From: Rhodocyclus tenuis
GTDB taxonomy: Bacteria > Pseudomonadota > Gammaproteobacteria > Burkholderiales > Rhodocyclaceae
DNA: 64,000 nt
Assembly: GCF_014197755.1 (NCBI RefSeq)
Contig: NZ_JACIGE010000001.1
Location: 434,001-498,000 of the forward strand
Direction of reading: 5' to 3'
The position numbers and the translations under genes were made by a program. Position 1 is the stretch's first letter. Every line of letters begins with the position of its first letter. Below the pieces are notes generated by a model. It saw only the letters and a list, made by a program, of their open reading frames with translations, was not told the origin of the DNA and ran no database searches. This document shows positions 1-7,475 of this stretch, one piece after another.

Positions 1-37
1 CACGTATTACTAAGGTGATATAAAACACCCCTTCTCC

Positions 38-57
38 GGTAGCGTCCTCGCGCTACC
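38..57. other. Small perfect hairpin upstream of the chemotaxis receptor
   Basis: GGTAGCG (38-44) and CGCTACC (51-57) are a perfect 7-base inverted repeat with a six-base loop. It lies between the window edge and the receptor gene. It has no T-run, so it could be the end of an upstream gene's transcript or part of this gene's leader. The role is unknown. Confidence 0.4.
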
Positions 58-122
58 CAACGTGATGCGCGGCAACAGAATCCCCTGAGGGATCGCCGCG
101 ACCGCTGCCCGGGAGGGGCGCC

Positions 123-1766
123 GTGAAAAAGAACTTGCCGGTCACGCAGACCGAACTGCCGTTCCCGAAGGGTAAGTACATCGTCTCGAAGACGGACCTC
201 AAGGGAATCACCACCTACGCCAACGACGCCTTCGTCGAGCTCAGCGGCTTCACCCGCGACGAGCTGATCGGCAAGAACCACAATGTCGTCCGCCATCCGG
301 ACATGCCACCGGCGGCCTTCGCCGACCTGTGGGCGACGGTCAAGGACGGGCGTCCCTGGCAAGGCATCGTCAAGAACCGCTGCAAGAACGGCGATTTCTA
401 CTGGGTCGATGCGCTGGTCGTGCCGGTGCGCAAGAACGACGCGACGATCGGCTACATGTCGGTACGCACACCACCGACGCGCGCACAGATCGCCGCCGTC
501 GAGCCACTCTACCGGCAGCTCAACAGCAGCGGCGCCGGACTGCCGCGGCCGTCGGCGCTGAAGAAAATCAGTCTGCGCACGCGTTTCTCGCTACTCACGC
601 TGAGCATGCTCGCGGCGCTTGCCGCCACCGCCGGAATCGAACTCTTCGGCGCGCAACTGACGCAGACGCTGGATCTGCCCTTGTCGGCGGCACACAGCCT
701 GGCGGTCGGCCTGAGCGCAATCGGCATTCTTGCCGGCGGCTTCCTCTATCTCAGCCAGCGCCGCGCGCTGGCCGCGCTGCAGCAGATCACCCAGCGCCTT
801 GATCACATCACGCAGGGCGACCTGACCGACGACATTCCGCTGCATCGCCTCGACGAACTCGGCCAGCTCAACGACGGCCTGCTCGCCATGCAGACGCATC
901 TGAAAGTGATGCTCGCCGAGATCGGCGAAGTGGCAGGCTGCGTTGGCGACAACGCGCGCCAGGTCAATGCCGAAATGCTCGACGTGCATCGCCAGTCGGA
1001 ACGGCAGTCCGATTCGGTCTCGCAGATCGCCGCGGCGATGGAGGAAGTGAGCACGACCGTACGCGATGTCGCCGATTCGGCGCAGAACACCGCCAGTGCG
1101 GTGCTCAGCGCGCAGCAAGAACTCGGCCGCGTGTCGCGGCAGATGCACGCCAGCCGCGACGCTTCGCGCGCGGTGGTCGATTCGGTAGCGACCGCGGGAA
1201 CGACGATGCAGAACCTGGCGCAGTCGATCACGCAGATCGGCACGATCACGCACACCATCCAGGAAATTGCCGAACAGACCAATCTGCTGGCACTCAATGC
1301 CGCGATCGAGGCGGCGCGTGCCGGCGAGACCGGGCGCGGCTTTGCCGTTGTCGCCGACGAGGTAAGAAAGCTCGCCGAGCGTGTCAGCAAGCAGACCGAC
1401 GAAATTTCCGCGACCGTCTCGACCATCCGCCAGGCGACGCAGCAGGCGGAAACGAGCATGCACTCGGCCGGCGACAGCGTGCAGCGCACCGACAGCGAAA
1501 TGGACCGCACCGAGGCCGGACTGGAGCTCGCCGCCGAACAGGCCGGGCAGATCAACACCATGTCGCAGCACATCGCCGACGCTTCGGCGCAACAGGCGCA
1601 GGCCAGCGACGAGGTGACGCGCAACATCGGCGAAATTGCCGCGGCGGTCGAAGCGAGCGTTGTCATCATCGCGCAGACGCAGCGGCAGACCGAGGCGCTG
1701 CGCGCGCGCTCCGAGCAGTTGCGCGAACTGATGCAGTATTTCCGCTACATCCGCGAGACGGCCTGA
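123..1766 (+). CDS. PAS-domain methyl-accepting chemotaxis protein (Aer-like)
   Basis: This 547-residue receptor signals to the CheA/CheW complex. An N-terminal PAS domain (about residues 20-115; motifs [13 protein letters not shown] and [15 protein letters not shown]) resembles the redox/energy sensor Aer. A hydrophobic stretch (about 150-210) should form a membrane hairpin with almost no periplasmic part. A HAMP-like segment follows, then a long coiled-coil signalling domain whose hairpin tip contains [20 protein letters not shown]. There is no C-terminal CheR-docking pentapeptide; the protein ends RYIRETA. The start is GTG at 123, backed by GGGAGGGG at 111-118. No che genes adjoin it, so it is an orphan receptor here. 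Binding of FAD is inferred from the Aer resemblance and was not seen directly. Confidence 0.93.
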   Translation: MKKNLPVTQTELPFPKGKYIVSKTDLKGITTYANDAFVELSGFTRDELIGKNHNVVRHPDMPPAAFADLWATVKDGRPWQGIVKNRCKNGDFYWVDALVVPVRKNDATIGYMSVRTPPTRAQIAAVEPLYRQLNSSGAGLPRPSALKKISLRTRFSLLTLSMLAALAATAGIELFGAQLTQTLDLPLSAAHSLAVGLSAIGILAGGFLYLSQRRALAALQQITQRLDHITQGDLTDDIPLHRLDELGQLNDGLLAMQTHLKVMLAEIGEVAGCVGDNARQVNAEMLDVHRQSERQSDSVSQIAAAMEEVSTTVRDVADSAQNTASAVLSAQQELGRVSRQMHASRDASRAVVDSVATAGTTMQNLAQSITQIGTITHTIQEIAEQTNLLALNAAIEAARAGETGRGFAVVADEVRKLAERVSKQTDEISATVSTIRQATQQAETSMHSAGDSVQRTDSEMDRTEAGLELAAEQAGQINTMSQHIADASAQQAQASDEVTRNIGEIAAAVEASVVIIAQTQRQTEALRARSEQLRELMQYFRYIRETA

Positions 1767-1891
1767 AATCACCCGGCGACGCGAGCGGCCGCGGCACCCC
1801 GGCCGATCAGCCCCAAGCGATCTCCCCGCAACTCACTGCCGGCCCGTTTTCAGCCCGCGCCGAGCCGGGCGCGACGCGCCGGCGCGCGAGG

Positions 1892-1897
1892 TACAAT
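1892..1897 (+). promoter_or_regulatory. Putative -10 element of cutA
   Basis: TACAAT ends six bases before the cutA ATG at 1904. No clear -35 element is visible. If used, transcription would begin at or within a base or two of the start codon, giving a leaderless mRNA. This fits the lack of a well-spaced ribosome site (GAGG at 1888-1891 is 12 bases away). Confidence 0.4.
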
Positions 1898-1903
1898 CCG
1901 CGC

Positions 1904-2266
1904 ATGAACACGCCGCCTGCCTGCCTGCTCGTTCTCACCACGCTGCCTGACCGCGCCAGCGCCGAAGCGCTGGCCGCACATCTGCTCGAGGCGCGGCTCG
2001 CCGCCTGCGTCAGCATCCAGGCGCCTTGCCGTTCGCTCTACCGCTGGCAGGGCGCCGTTGAGCAGGCTGACGAAGTTCCGCTGCTGATCAAGACCGCTGC
2101 CGACCGCTACGCAGCACTCGCCGCGGCGATCGGCGAACGCCATCCCTACGCGCTGCCCGAGCTGATTGCGCTTCCCATCACCGCCGGCAACGCCGCCTAT
2201 CTTGAATGGATCGGCGCGGAAACCCGGCCGCTTGCTGCCGGTGACGCGGCAAGGGCAAGCACGTGA
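1904..2266 (+). CDS. cutA: CutA family divalent-cation tolerance protein
   Basis: This 120-residue protein has the length and pattern of the CutA family: a beta strand with LVLTTLPDRASAEALA, then LLEARLAACVSI, a central SLYRWQGAVEQADEVPLLIKT, and a C-terminal HPYALPELIALPI. Family members are compact trimers linked to copper tolerance in E. coli. The nucleating cysteine (AACVSI) is present. The stop overlaps the dsbD start by four bases (GTGA). A cutA-dsbD order is common in proteobacteria, and the overlap suggests coupled translation. Confidence 0.95.
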   Translation: MNTPPACLLVLTTLPDRASAEALAAHLLEARLAACVSIQAPCRSLYRWQGAVEQADEVPLLIKTAADRYAALAAAIGERHPYALPELIALPITAGNAAYLEWIGAETRPLAAGDAARAST

Positions 2267-4119
2267 GCGCGGCGTCCGCCTTGCGCCTTGAGGGCAGATC
2301 GTTCGGTCAGCGCGTACGCAGCGCACTGCTGGCGCCGCTCGTCTTGCTGCTGGCGCTCGTCGCCGGCGCCGCCGGCGCGCAGGAATTCCTCGACCCGGCA
2401 GTCGCCTTCCGGCCGAGCGCGCGCGCGCTCGACGGCAGTACCGTCGAAGTGCGCTTCGAGATCGCGCGCGGCTACTACCTCTATCGCGACAAGCTGCGCT
2501 TTGCCGCCACCGACGCCGCCGGTGAAACCGTCACGCTTGGCCCACCGCGCCTGCCGGCCGGCAAGGAGAAGGTCGACGACGCTTTCGGCCGCGTCGAGGT
2601 CTATTACCGCGAAGTGAGCGTCCTGCTGCCGCTGACGCGTAGCGACAGCGGCACGCTGCCGCTGAGCCTCAAGGTGACTTCGCAGGGCTGTGCCGAAGCC
2701 GGCATCTGCTATCCGCCGCAGCAGCAGACGCTGACGCTGCAACTGCCGCCGCCCGCCACCGGCGACGGTGGCGCGCTCGCAGCCAGCGCTGCCGATGGCA
2801 GCGCCGACGCGGGCGACGAAAGCGGCCGCATCGCAGCACTGCTGCGCGGTGCTTCGTTCTGGGCGATCCTCGGCAGCTTCTTCGGCTTCGGCCTGCTGCT
2901 GGCGCTGACGCCGTGCATGCTGCCGATGCTGCCGATCCTCTCCGGCATCATCGTCGGCAGTCGCGGCAAGGGCGCCGCTGCAGTTTCGCGCGGGCGCAGT
3001 TTCGCGCTGTCGCTGGCCTACGTCCTCGGCATGGCGCTCACCTACGCAGCCGCCGGCGTCGCCGCCGGGCTGTCGGGAACGCTGCTCTCGTCGGCGCTGC
3101 AGACGCCGTGGGCGCTCGGCGGCTTCGCACTGGTCTTCGTTGTCCTTGCCGGATCGATGTTCGGCTTTTACGAGCTGCAACTGCCGAGTGCGCTGCAAAG
3201 CCGCGCCTCAAGCAGCGCCAGCCAGCTGCGCGGCGGTTCGCTGCCGGGCGTGGCGGCGATGGGTGCGCTGTCGGCGCTGATCGTCGGCCCCTGCGTCGCC
3301 GCGCCACTGGCCGGCGCGCTGCTCTACATCGGCCAGAGCGGCGACGCGCTGCTCGGCGGCGCCGCTCTGTTCGTCATGGCACTCGGTATGGGCGTACCGC
3401 TGCTGGCCATCGGCGTTTCGGCCGGAGCGCTACTACCGAAAGCCGGCGCCTGGATGGCGATGGTGAACAAACTGTTCGGCGTCATCCTGCTCGGCGTCGC
3501 CGTCTGGCTGGTTTCACCCTTGCTGCCGCCGGCGGCCTTGCTCGCCGCCTGGGGCGTTCTGCTGATCGTCCCCGCCGTATACCTGCACGCCATCGACCCG
3601 CTGCCGGCGCAGGCGAAGGGCGGCCGGCGCGTCGCCAAGGGCGCGGCGCTGGTGCTGCTGCTCTACGGCGCGGCGCTGCTCGTCGGCGCCTTGTCAGGGG
3701 CGCGCGACCCGCTGCAGCCGCTCGCCGGACTGCGCGGCAGCAGCACCGAAATACGGCCGCTGCCTTTCGTTCGCGTCGCTTCAACCGCCGAGCTCGACGC
3801 GCGTCTCGCCGAAGCTGCGGCGCGCGGCCAGCCGGCGATGCTCGACTTCTACGCCGACTGGTGCATCACCTGCAAGGAGATGGAACGCGACAGCTTCGCC
3901 GACGCCCGCGTGCGCGAACGCCTCGCCGGCTGGCTGCTGCTGCAGGCCGACGTCACCGCCAACAGCGATGCCGACCGCGCCCTGCTGCAACGCTTCCAGC
4001 TCTATGGCCCGCCGGGGATCGTCTTCTTCGACCGGCAAGGCCATGAAATCGCCGGCCGGCGCGTCGTCGGCTATCAGGACGCCAACACCTTTCTGAAGTC
4101 GCTGTCCGGGCTCGACTGA
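2263..4119 (+). CDS. dsbD: Thiol:disulfide interchange protein DsbD
   Basis: DsbD moves electrons from cytoplasmic thioredoxin across the inner membrane to periplasmic DsbC/DsbE-type acceptors. The 618-residue protein has a signal peptide (hydrophobic core about 23-40, ending AGA-QEF). An N-terminal periplasmic domain carries its cysteine pair in GCAEAGICYPP. About eight membrane segments hold the two transmembrane cysteines (LTPCMLPM and IVGPCVAAP). The C-terminal thioredoxin-like domain has CxxC in DFYADWCITCKEME. All six working cysteines are visible. The start GTG at 2263 overlaps the cutA stop by four bases. Confidence 0.97.
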   Translation: MSAASALRLEGRSFGQRVRSALLAPLVLLLALVAGAAGAQEFLDPAVAFRPSARALDGSTVEVRFEIARGYYLYRDKLRFAATDAAGETVTLGPPRLPAGKEKVDDAFGRVEVYYREVSVLLPLTRSDSGTLPLSLKVTSQGCAEAGICYPPQQQTLTLQLPPPATGDGGALAASAADGSADAGDESGRIAALLRGASFWAILGSFFGFGLLLALTPCMLPMLPILSGIIVGSRGKGAAAVSRGRSFALSLAYVLGMALTYAAAGVAAGLSGTLLSSALQTPWALGGFALVFVVLAGSMFGFYELQLPSALQSRASSSASQLRGGSLPGVAAMGALSALIVGPCVAAPLAGALLYIGQSGDALLGGAALFVMALGMGVPLLAIGVSAGALLPKAGAWMAMVNKLFGVILLGVAVWLVSPLLPPAALLAAWGVLLIVPAVYLHAIDPLPAQAKGGRRVAKGAALVLLLYGAALLVGALSGARDPLQPLAGLRGSSTEIRPLPFVRVASTAELDARLAEAAARGQPAMLDFYADWCITCKEMERDSFADARVRERLAGWLLLQADVTANSDADRALLQRFQLYGPPGIVFFDRQGHEIAGRRVVGYQDANTFLKSLSGLD

Positions 4120-4460
4120 GCAGCCACCGCTGGCGGTCGTTCCAGGCGCAAGCGGAGTGGACCGGCTCAGCAGCTACGGCGGCTGCGCCCGCTTCTCCCC
4201 CGGTAGTGGCGACGCTGCGCGCCGCCTTGCGGCTGGCGCACACGGCTGTCATCTCGCCGACATCGACTCTTCATGAAAAAAGGCTAGGCTGCGGCGCATC
4301 CTCAAGTCCGGCTCGCGCCATGAATGCGCCCATGCGAAAGGCAGCTTGCGACGCGCGTGCGCTCGAGCGCTGGGCGTTCGCTGGCGCATCGCCCAGCCTT
4401 CACCGCTGGCATAAACGGTTTATACTGTATATCGTCTTTAACGCGACTGGGGAGAACAGC
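4120..4460. other. 341-base gap with promoter region
   Basis: No convincing gene was found. The right end holds the promoter of the next gene. Just before it, GCTGGGCG (4369-4376) and CGCCCAGC (4390-4397) form an 8-base inverted repeat with a 13-base loop, a possible operator. Nothing recognisable was seen in the remainder, which includes a short A-run near 4275. Confidence 0.5.
4399..4426 (+). promoter_or_regulatory. Promoter of the lysine/alanine-rich DNA-binding-type gene
   Basis: TATACT at 4421-4426 matches the -10 consensus at five of six positions. TTCACC at 4399-4404 (four of six) lies 16 bases upstream. The predicted start is about 28 bases before the ATG at 4461. CTGTATAT at 4425-4432 is only half of a LexA-type site. 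Confidence 0.5.
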
Positions 4461-5015
4461 ATGAGCAAGGAACTGATCACGGCGAGCGCAACGCCGGCCG
4501 AGAGCATTGCCGCAGCGGCAAGCGCTGCACCGGGCGAGAAGAAAACGCGCAAGCCGGCGGCAACGCCCGCCATCACCGCAGCGGCGGCGTCGGCGCCGGC
4601 CGTGAAGAAAACCCCGGCCAGATCGGCACGGAAGGCGACTGCTGCTGCAGCGCCCGCCACGACCGCAGCTGCCGAAGTCGCCGCGCCCGCCGTGCCGGCC
4701 GAAAGTGCTCCAGCCGCTGCCACCGCTGCGCCGGTCGACAAGGCCGCGCGCAAAGTCGCCGCGACCAAGGCAGCCCGGAACAAGAAGCCCGGCGCGAAGA
4801 AAGCGAAACTGGTGCGCGACAGCTTCACCTTCCCCGAGAACGACTACGCGCTGTTCGCCACGCTCAAGCAAAGAGCGCTGGCGGCCGGCGGCGAAATCAA
4901 GAAAAGCGAACTCGTGCGTGCCGGACTGGCGCTGCTCGACCAACTGAACGACGCCGAACTGCTCAAGGTGCTGGATAAGGTCGAGCGCATCAAGACCGGA
5001 CGCCCGAAGAAGTAG
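4461..5015 (+). CDS. Ala/Lys/Pro-rich protein with a conserved ribbon-helix-helix-like C-terminal domain
   Basis: The 184-residue protein has two parts. Residues 1 to about 115 are low-complexity alanine, lysine, proline and threonine, like histone-H1-type bacterial tails. The last 70 or so residues form an ordered domain beginning KLVRDSFTFPENDYALFATL and ending KTGRPKK, with a helix carrying KKSELVRAGLALLDQL. That ordered part resembles small conserved betaproteobacterial domains of unknown function. It looks like a ribbon-helix-helix or short helical DNA-binding unit. ATG at 4461 is chosen over further upstream starts because GGGGAGAA (4449-4456) precedes it and the promoter lies between. 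A role in nucleoid binding is an inference. It is monocistronic. Confidence 0.8.
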   Translation: MSKELITASATPAESIAAAASAAPGEKKTRKPAATPAITAAAASAPAVKKTPARSARKATAAAAPATTAAAEVAAPAVPAESAPAAATAAPVDKAARKVAATKAARNKKPGAKKAKLVRDSFTFPENDYALFATLKQRALAAGGEIKKSELVRAGLALLDQLNDAELLKVLDKVERIKTGRPKK

Positions 5016-5042
5016 CTGTCTTGCCGGTGGAGTGGCAGCGCC

Positions 5043-6458
5043 TCACCGGCACTGCCGCTCGCCGCTTCTGACCGCGCCGCCCGGCCAGGTGCAGGGCAGG
5101 CGGAGGTGCACGACGAGGCCGCCGTCTTCGGCATCGCCCAGCGTCAGTTCGCCGCCACAGCCAGCGACGATACGGCGGACGATCGCCAGGCCGAGTCCGC
5201 AGCGGCCGCTGGTGGCGCGTGCCGGTTCCAACTGGGTAAACGCGTCAAGCACGCGTTCGCGGTCGGCGGCGGCGATTCCCGGCCCGTGATCGCGCACGCA
5301 CAGACAGAATTTCGGCGAAGCTGCGGCGGACAGCACCGACAGGCTCAGTTCCACCGGCGGCGCAGCGTGTTGCAGGGCATTGTCGATCAGGTTGTCGAGT
5401 ACGCGCTGCAATGCCGCCGCGTCAATGGCGACGCGACAGTCGGCACTGGCCGCATCGGCAAGCAGCGTCACCGGCCGACCCAGTTCCTGCTGGCGTGCAA
5501 CCGCCTCGCTGATGGCTGCCGCAATCGGCAGCGGCGGCGCCGTTCCGGCCACCGCCTCGCTGCGCAGGAAAGCCAGGCACTGGCTGACGATGCGCTCCAT
5601 GTCGTCGGCGTCGCGCGTCAGCCCGGCGCGTTCCTCGTCACTGGCGAGCAGCGCCAGACGCAGGCGCAGTCGCGCCAGCGGCGCGCGCAGGTCGTGCGTC
5701 AGTCCGGCGAGCATTTCGCGGCGTTCGGCGTCGGCAGCCGCCAGACGCGCGAGCATGCCGTTATGGCGCTCGGCGAGATGGCGCACCTCGCTCGGGCCTG
5801 CGGGAACGACCGGCCGGCCGGCACCGTCGCCGGCAGCGTCGACCGCCTCGCCCAGTCGCGCCAGCGGGCCGACGATGCCGCGGACGAAGATGGTGGCGAT
5901 CGCGGCGAGCAGCGCCAGCGCCAGTGCCAACCCGGCCCACAGTTGCGGCGGCAGTTCTGGGGGCTCGAAGCGCGGTGGCGGCAGCAGCAGCCACCAGCGT
6001 TCGCTGCCGGCCATGAAGCCGATCCACAGGCCACTGCGCGGGCGCGGCTCGCCGCGAGGCGGCGAAGAGTCGGTCTGCGGCGGCTGGCCGCGCGGATGAT
6101 TGATATGGCGCAGGCTGATCGGCTCGCCGAGCTGCTCGCTCAAGGTCTCGGCAAGACGCCGCCCGAAACCGAAATCGGGTTCCTGTGACGGCACGCCCGG
6201 CCCGTCGGGCATCAGTTGCAGTTGCGGCCCATCACCCGCCGGAAGGCGGGCCAGGCGCTCACGGGCGCTCGCATCCAGCCCCGGCAGAACGGTCTGCAGC
6301 AGGCGGATCTGCCCGGCGACCAGCTGCGTCGTCTGCGCCACATGCGCGCTGCGCCGCACCTCGCCGATCAGCGAAACGATCGTTGTCGCGGCGACGACGA
6401 CGACCGCCAGCACCAGCAGCAGCGTGCGCCCGGCAAGCGAGGCAGGCAGAAGATTCAT
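5043..6458 (-). CDS. EnvZ-like sensor histidine kinase
   Basis: This 471-residue membrane kinase is the partner of the OmpR-like regulator; the two genes overlap by four bases (ATGA). Transmembrane segments lie at about residues 11-31 and 173-193, flanking a periplasmic sensor region. A HAMP domain follows (about 194-245). The phosphoacceptor is His255 in GLTHDLRAPLARLRLR. The ATPase domain shows the N box (NLIDNALQHA), G1 (DHGPGIA) and G2 (GRCGLGLAIV). ATG at 6458 was preferred to an upstream start because it gives the overlap and a proper membrane N-terminus. The stimulus is unknown; the periplasmic domain is proline-rich and not recognisably EnvZ in sequence. Confidence 0.92.
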   Translation of the reverse strand: MNLLPASLAGRTLLLVLAVVVVAATTIVSLIGEVRRSAHVAQTTQLVAGQIRLLQTVLPGLDASARERLARLPAGDGPQLQLMPDGPGVPSQEPDFGFGRRLAETLSEQLGEPISLRHINHPRGQPPQTDSSPPRGEPRPRSGLWIGFMAGSERWWLLLPPPRFEPPELPPQLWAGLALALALLAAIATIFVRGIVGPLARLGEAVDAAGDGAGRPVVPAGPSEVRHLAERHNGMLARLAAADAERREMLAGLTHDLRAPLARLRLRLALLASDEERAGLTRDADDMERIVSQCLAFLRSEAVAGTAPPLPIAAAISEAVARQQELGRPVTLLADAASADCRVAIDAAALQRVLDNLIDNALQHAAPPVELSLSVLSAAASPKFCLCVRDHGPGIAAADRERVLDAFTQLEPARATSGRCGLGLAIVRRIVAGCGGELTLGDAEDGGLVVHLRLPCTWPGGAVRSGERQCR

Positions 6459-7222
6459 GCGCGTGGCGGCGCTGTGAGCGCTGCGTCGTGAGCGGCGCCG
6501 CCCCCCGCCGTCGCGGGCGTTGCCGCCGAGTCGGGGACGAATACGTAGCCGACGCCCCACACCGTCTGCAGATAGCGCGGATGCGCCGGATCTTCCTCGA
6601 TCAGCCGGCGCAGGCGGTGGATCTGTACGTCGATGGCGCGGTCGAACGACTCGCTGTCGTCGCCACGCGTCAGCTCCAGCAGGCGCTCGCGGCGCATCGG
6701 CCGCTGCGCGTTGGCCACCAGCGCGTTGAGCAGCGCGAACTCGCCGCTGGTCAGCGGCGACTCGCTGCCATCGCGCGACAGACGGCGCGCGCCGCGGTCG
6801 AAGCGCCAGTCGCCGAAGCAGAAAACGCCGCCACCCGGTTCAGGTGCTGCCGGCGGCGTCGCACCCCGGCGCAGCACCGCCTCGATGCGGGCGACCAGTT
6901 CGCGCGGGTCGAAAGGCTTGCCGACATAGTCGTCGGCGCCCATCTCGAGACCAAGCACGCGGTCGATCGGCTCGTCGCGCGCGGTAAGCATGATCACCGG
7001 CCGCTTCTCGCCGCGCGCGCGCAGGCGACGACAGGCGGCGAGGCCGTCCTCGCCCGGCATCATCAGATCGAGTACCAGCAGGTGCGGCTGATAGCGCTCA
7101 AGGTACTCGTCGAGCTTGCGCGTATCCGGCAGTTGCAGCGCGTCGAAGCCATGACGGGCGAGATAGGTGGCGAGCAGCTGGCGCAACTCGGGGTCATCGT
7201 CGACGATGAGGATTTTCTTCAT
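6455..7222 (-). CDS. ompR: OmpR-family response regulator
   Basis: This 255-residue regulator has a receiver domain with acidic pocket Asp8/Asp9, phospho-acceptor Asp52 (VLDLMMPGEDG), Thr80 and Lys102, followed by a winged-helix DNA-binding domain (DVQIHRLRRLIEEDP, then TVWGVGYVF). The receiver closely follows OmpR (LPGEDGL-like loop, GADDYxxKPFxPREL), so OmpR is the best name, though other OmpR-family members are possible. ATG at 7222 (MKKILIVDDD) is chosen over an extension of 16 residues. It is transcribed away from the GGDEF-EAL gene; the shared 253-base gap contains a TTTGCAA-type motif. Confidence 0.9.
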   Translation of the reverse strand: MKKILIVDDDPELRQLLATYLARHGFDALQLPDTRKLDEYLERYQPHLLVLDLMMPGEDGLAACRRLRARGEKRPVIMLTARDEPIDRVLGLEMGADDYVGKPFDPRELVARIEAVLRRGATPPAAPEPGGGVFCFGDWRFDRGARRLSRDGSESPLTSGEFALLNALVANAQRPMRRERLLELTRGDDSESFDRAIDVQIHRLRRLIEEDPAHPRYLQTVWGVGYVFVPDSAATPATAGGGAAHDAALTAPPRA

Positions 7223-7346
7223 GCTTTGGCTCCTTGGCGGGCAGCGGACGCGCTGGCTGGCGATGAGCACGGAGGACTTGCGGCTGCGATCGTGCGCGCC
7301 AGACGAGCAGCGATTCTAGACCGCCGGCCGGTCGGCGATGCTCGCG

Positions 7347-7360
7347 GCAACAATTTGCAA
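7347..7360 (+). promoter_or_regulatory. TTTGCAA-type motif between ompR and the GGDEF-EAL gene
   Basis: GCAACAATTTGCAA occurs here and, identically, at 10497-10510 in front of the Spy-like gene. A close relative lies in front of the ScfR-type regulator gene (12868-12885). TTTGCAA is the core reported, as I recall, for RamB/PccR-type regulators. The two GCAA units are 10 bases apart, which would also suit an OmpR-family dimer. Confidence 0.45.
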
Positions 7361-7404
7361 TGACTGCGGCGCGACGATGCGCCTCGCCGGCCGGGGTGAC
7401 GCGC

Positions 7405-7432
7405 TTGCCTGTCCGGCCGACAGGCCTACAAT
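7405..7432 (+). promoter_or_regulatory. Promoter of the GGDEF-EAL gene
   Basis: TTGCCT (7405-7410) and TACAAT (7427-7432) are separated by 16 bases. The predicted start near 7439 supports translation from ATG 7476 and rules out starts further upstream. Confidence 0.5.
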
Positions 7433-7475
7433 GGCTATCCCGCTGTCTTCAAGACAGAAGAACTCGGCGACCGCC

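Noticed and set aside
4425-4440. Possible LexA box before the Ala/Lys-rich protein
   Set aside because: CTGTATAT is present but the CAG half is missing at the right distance.
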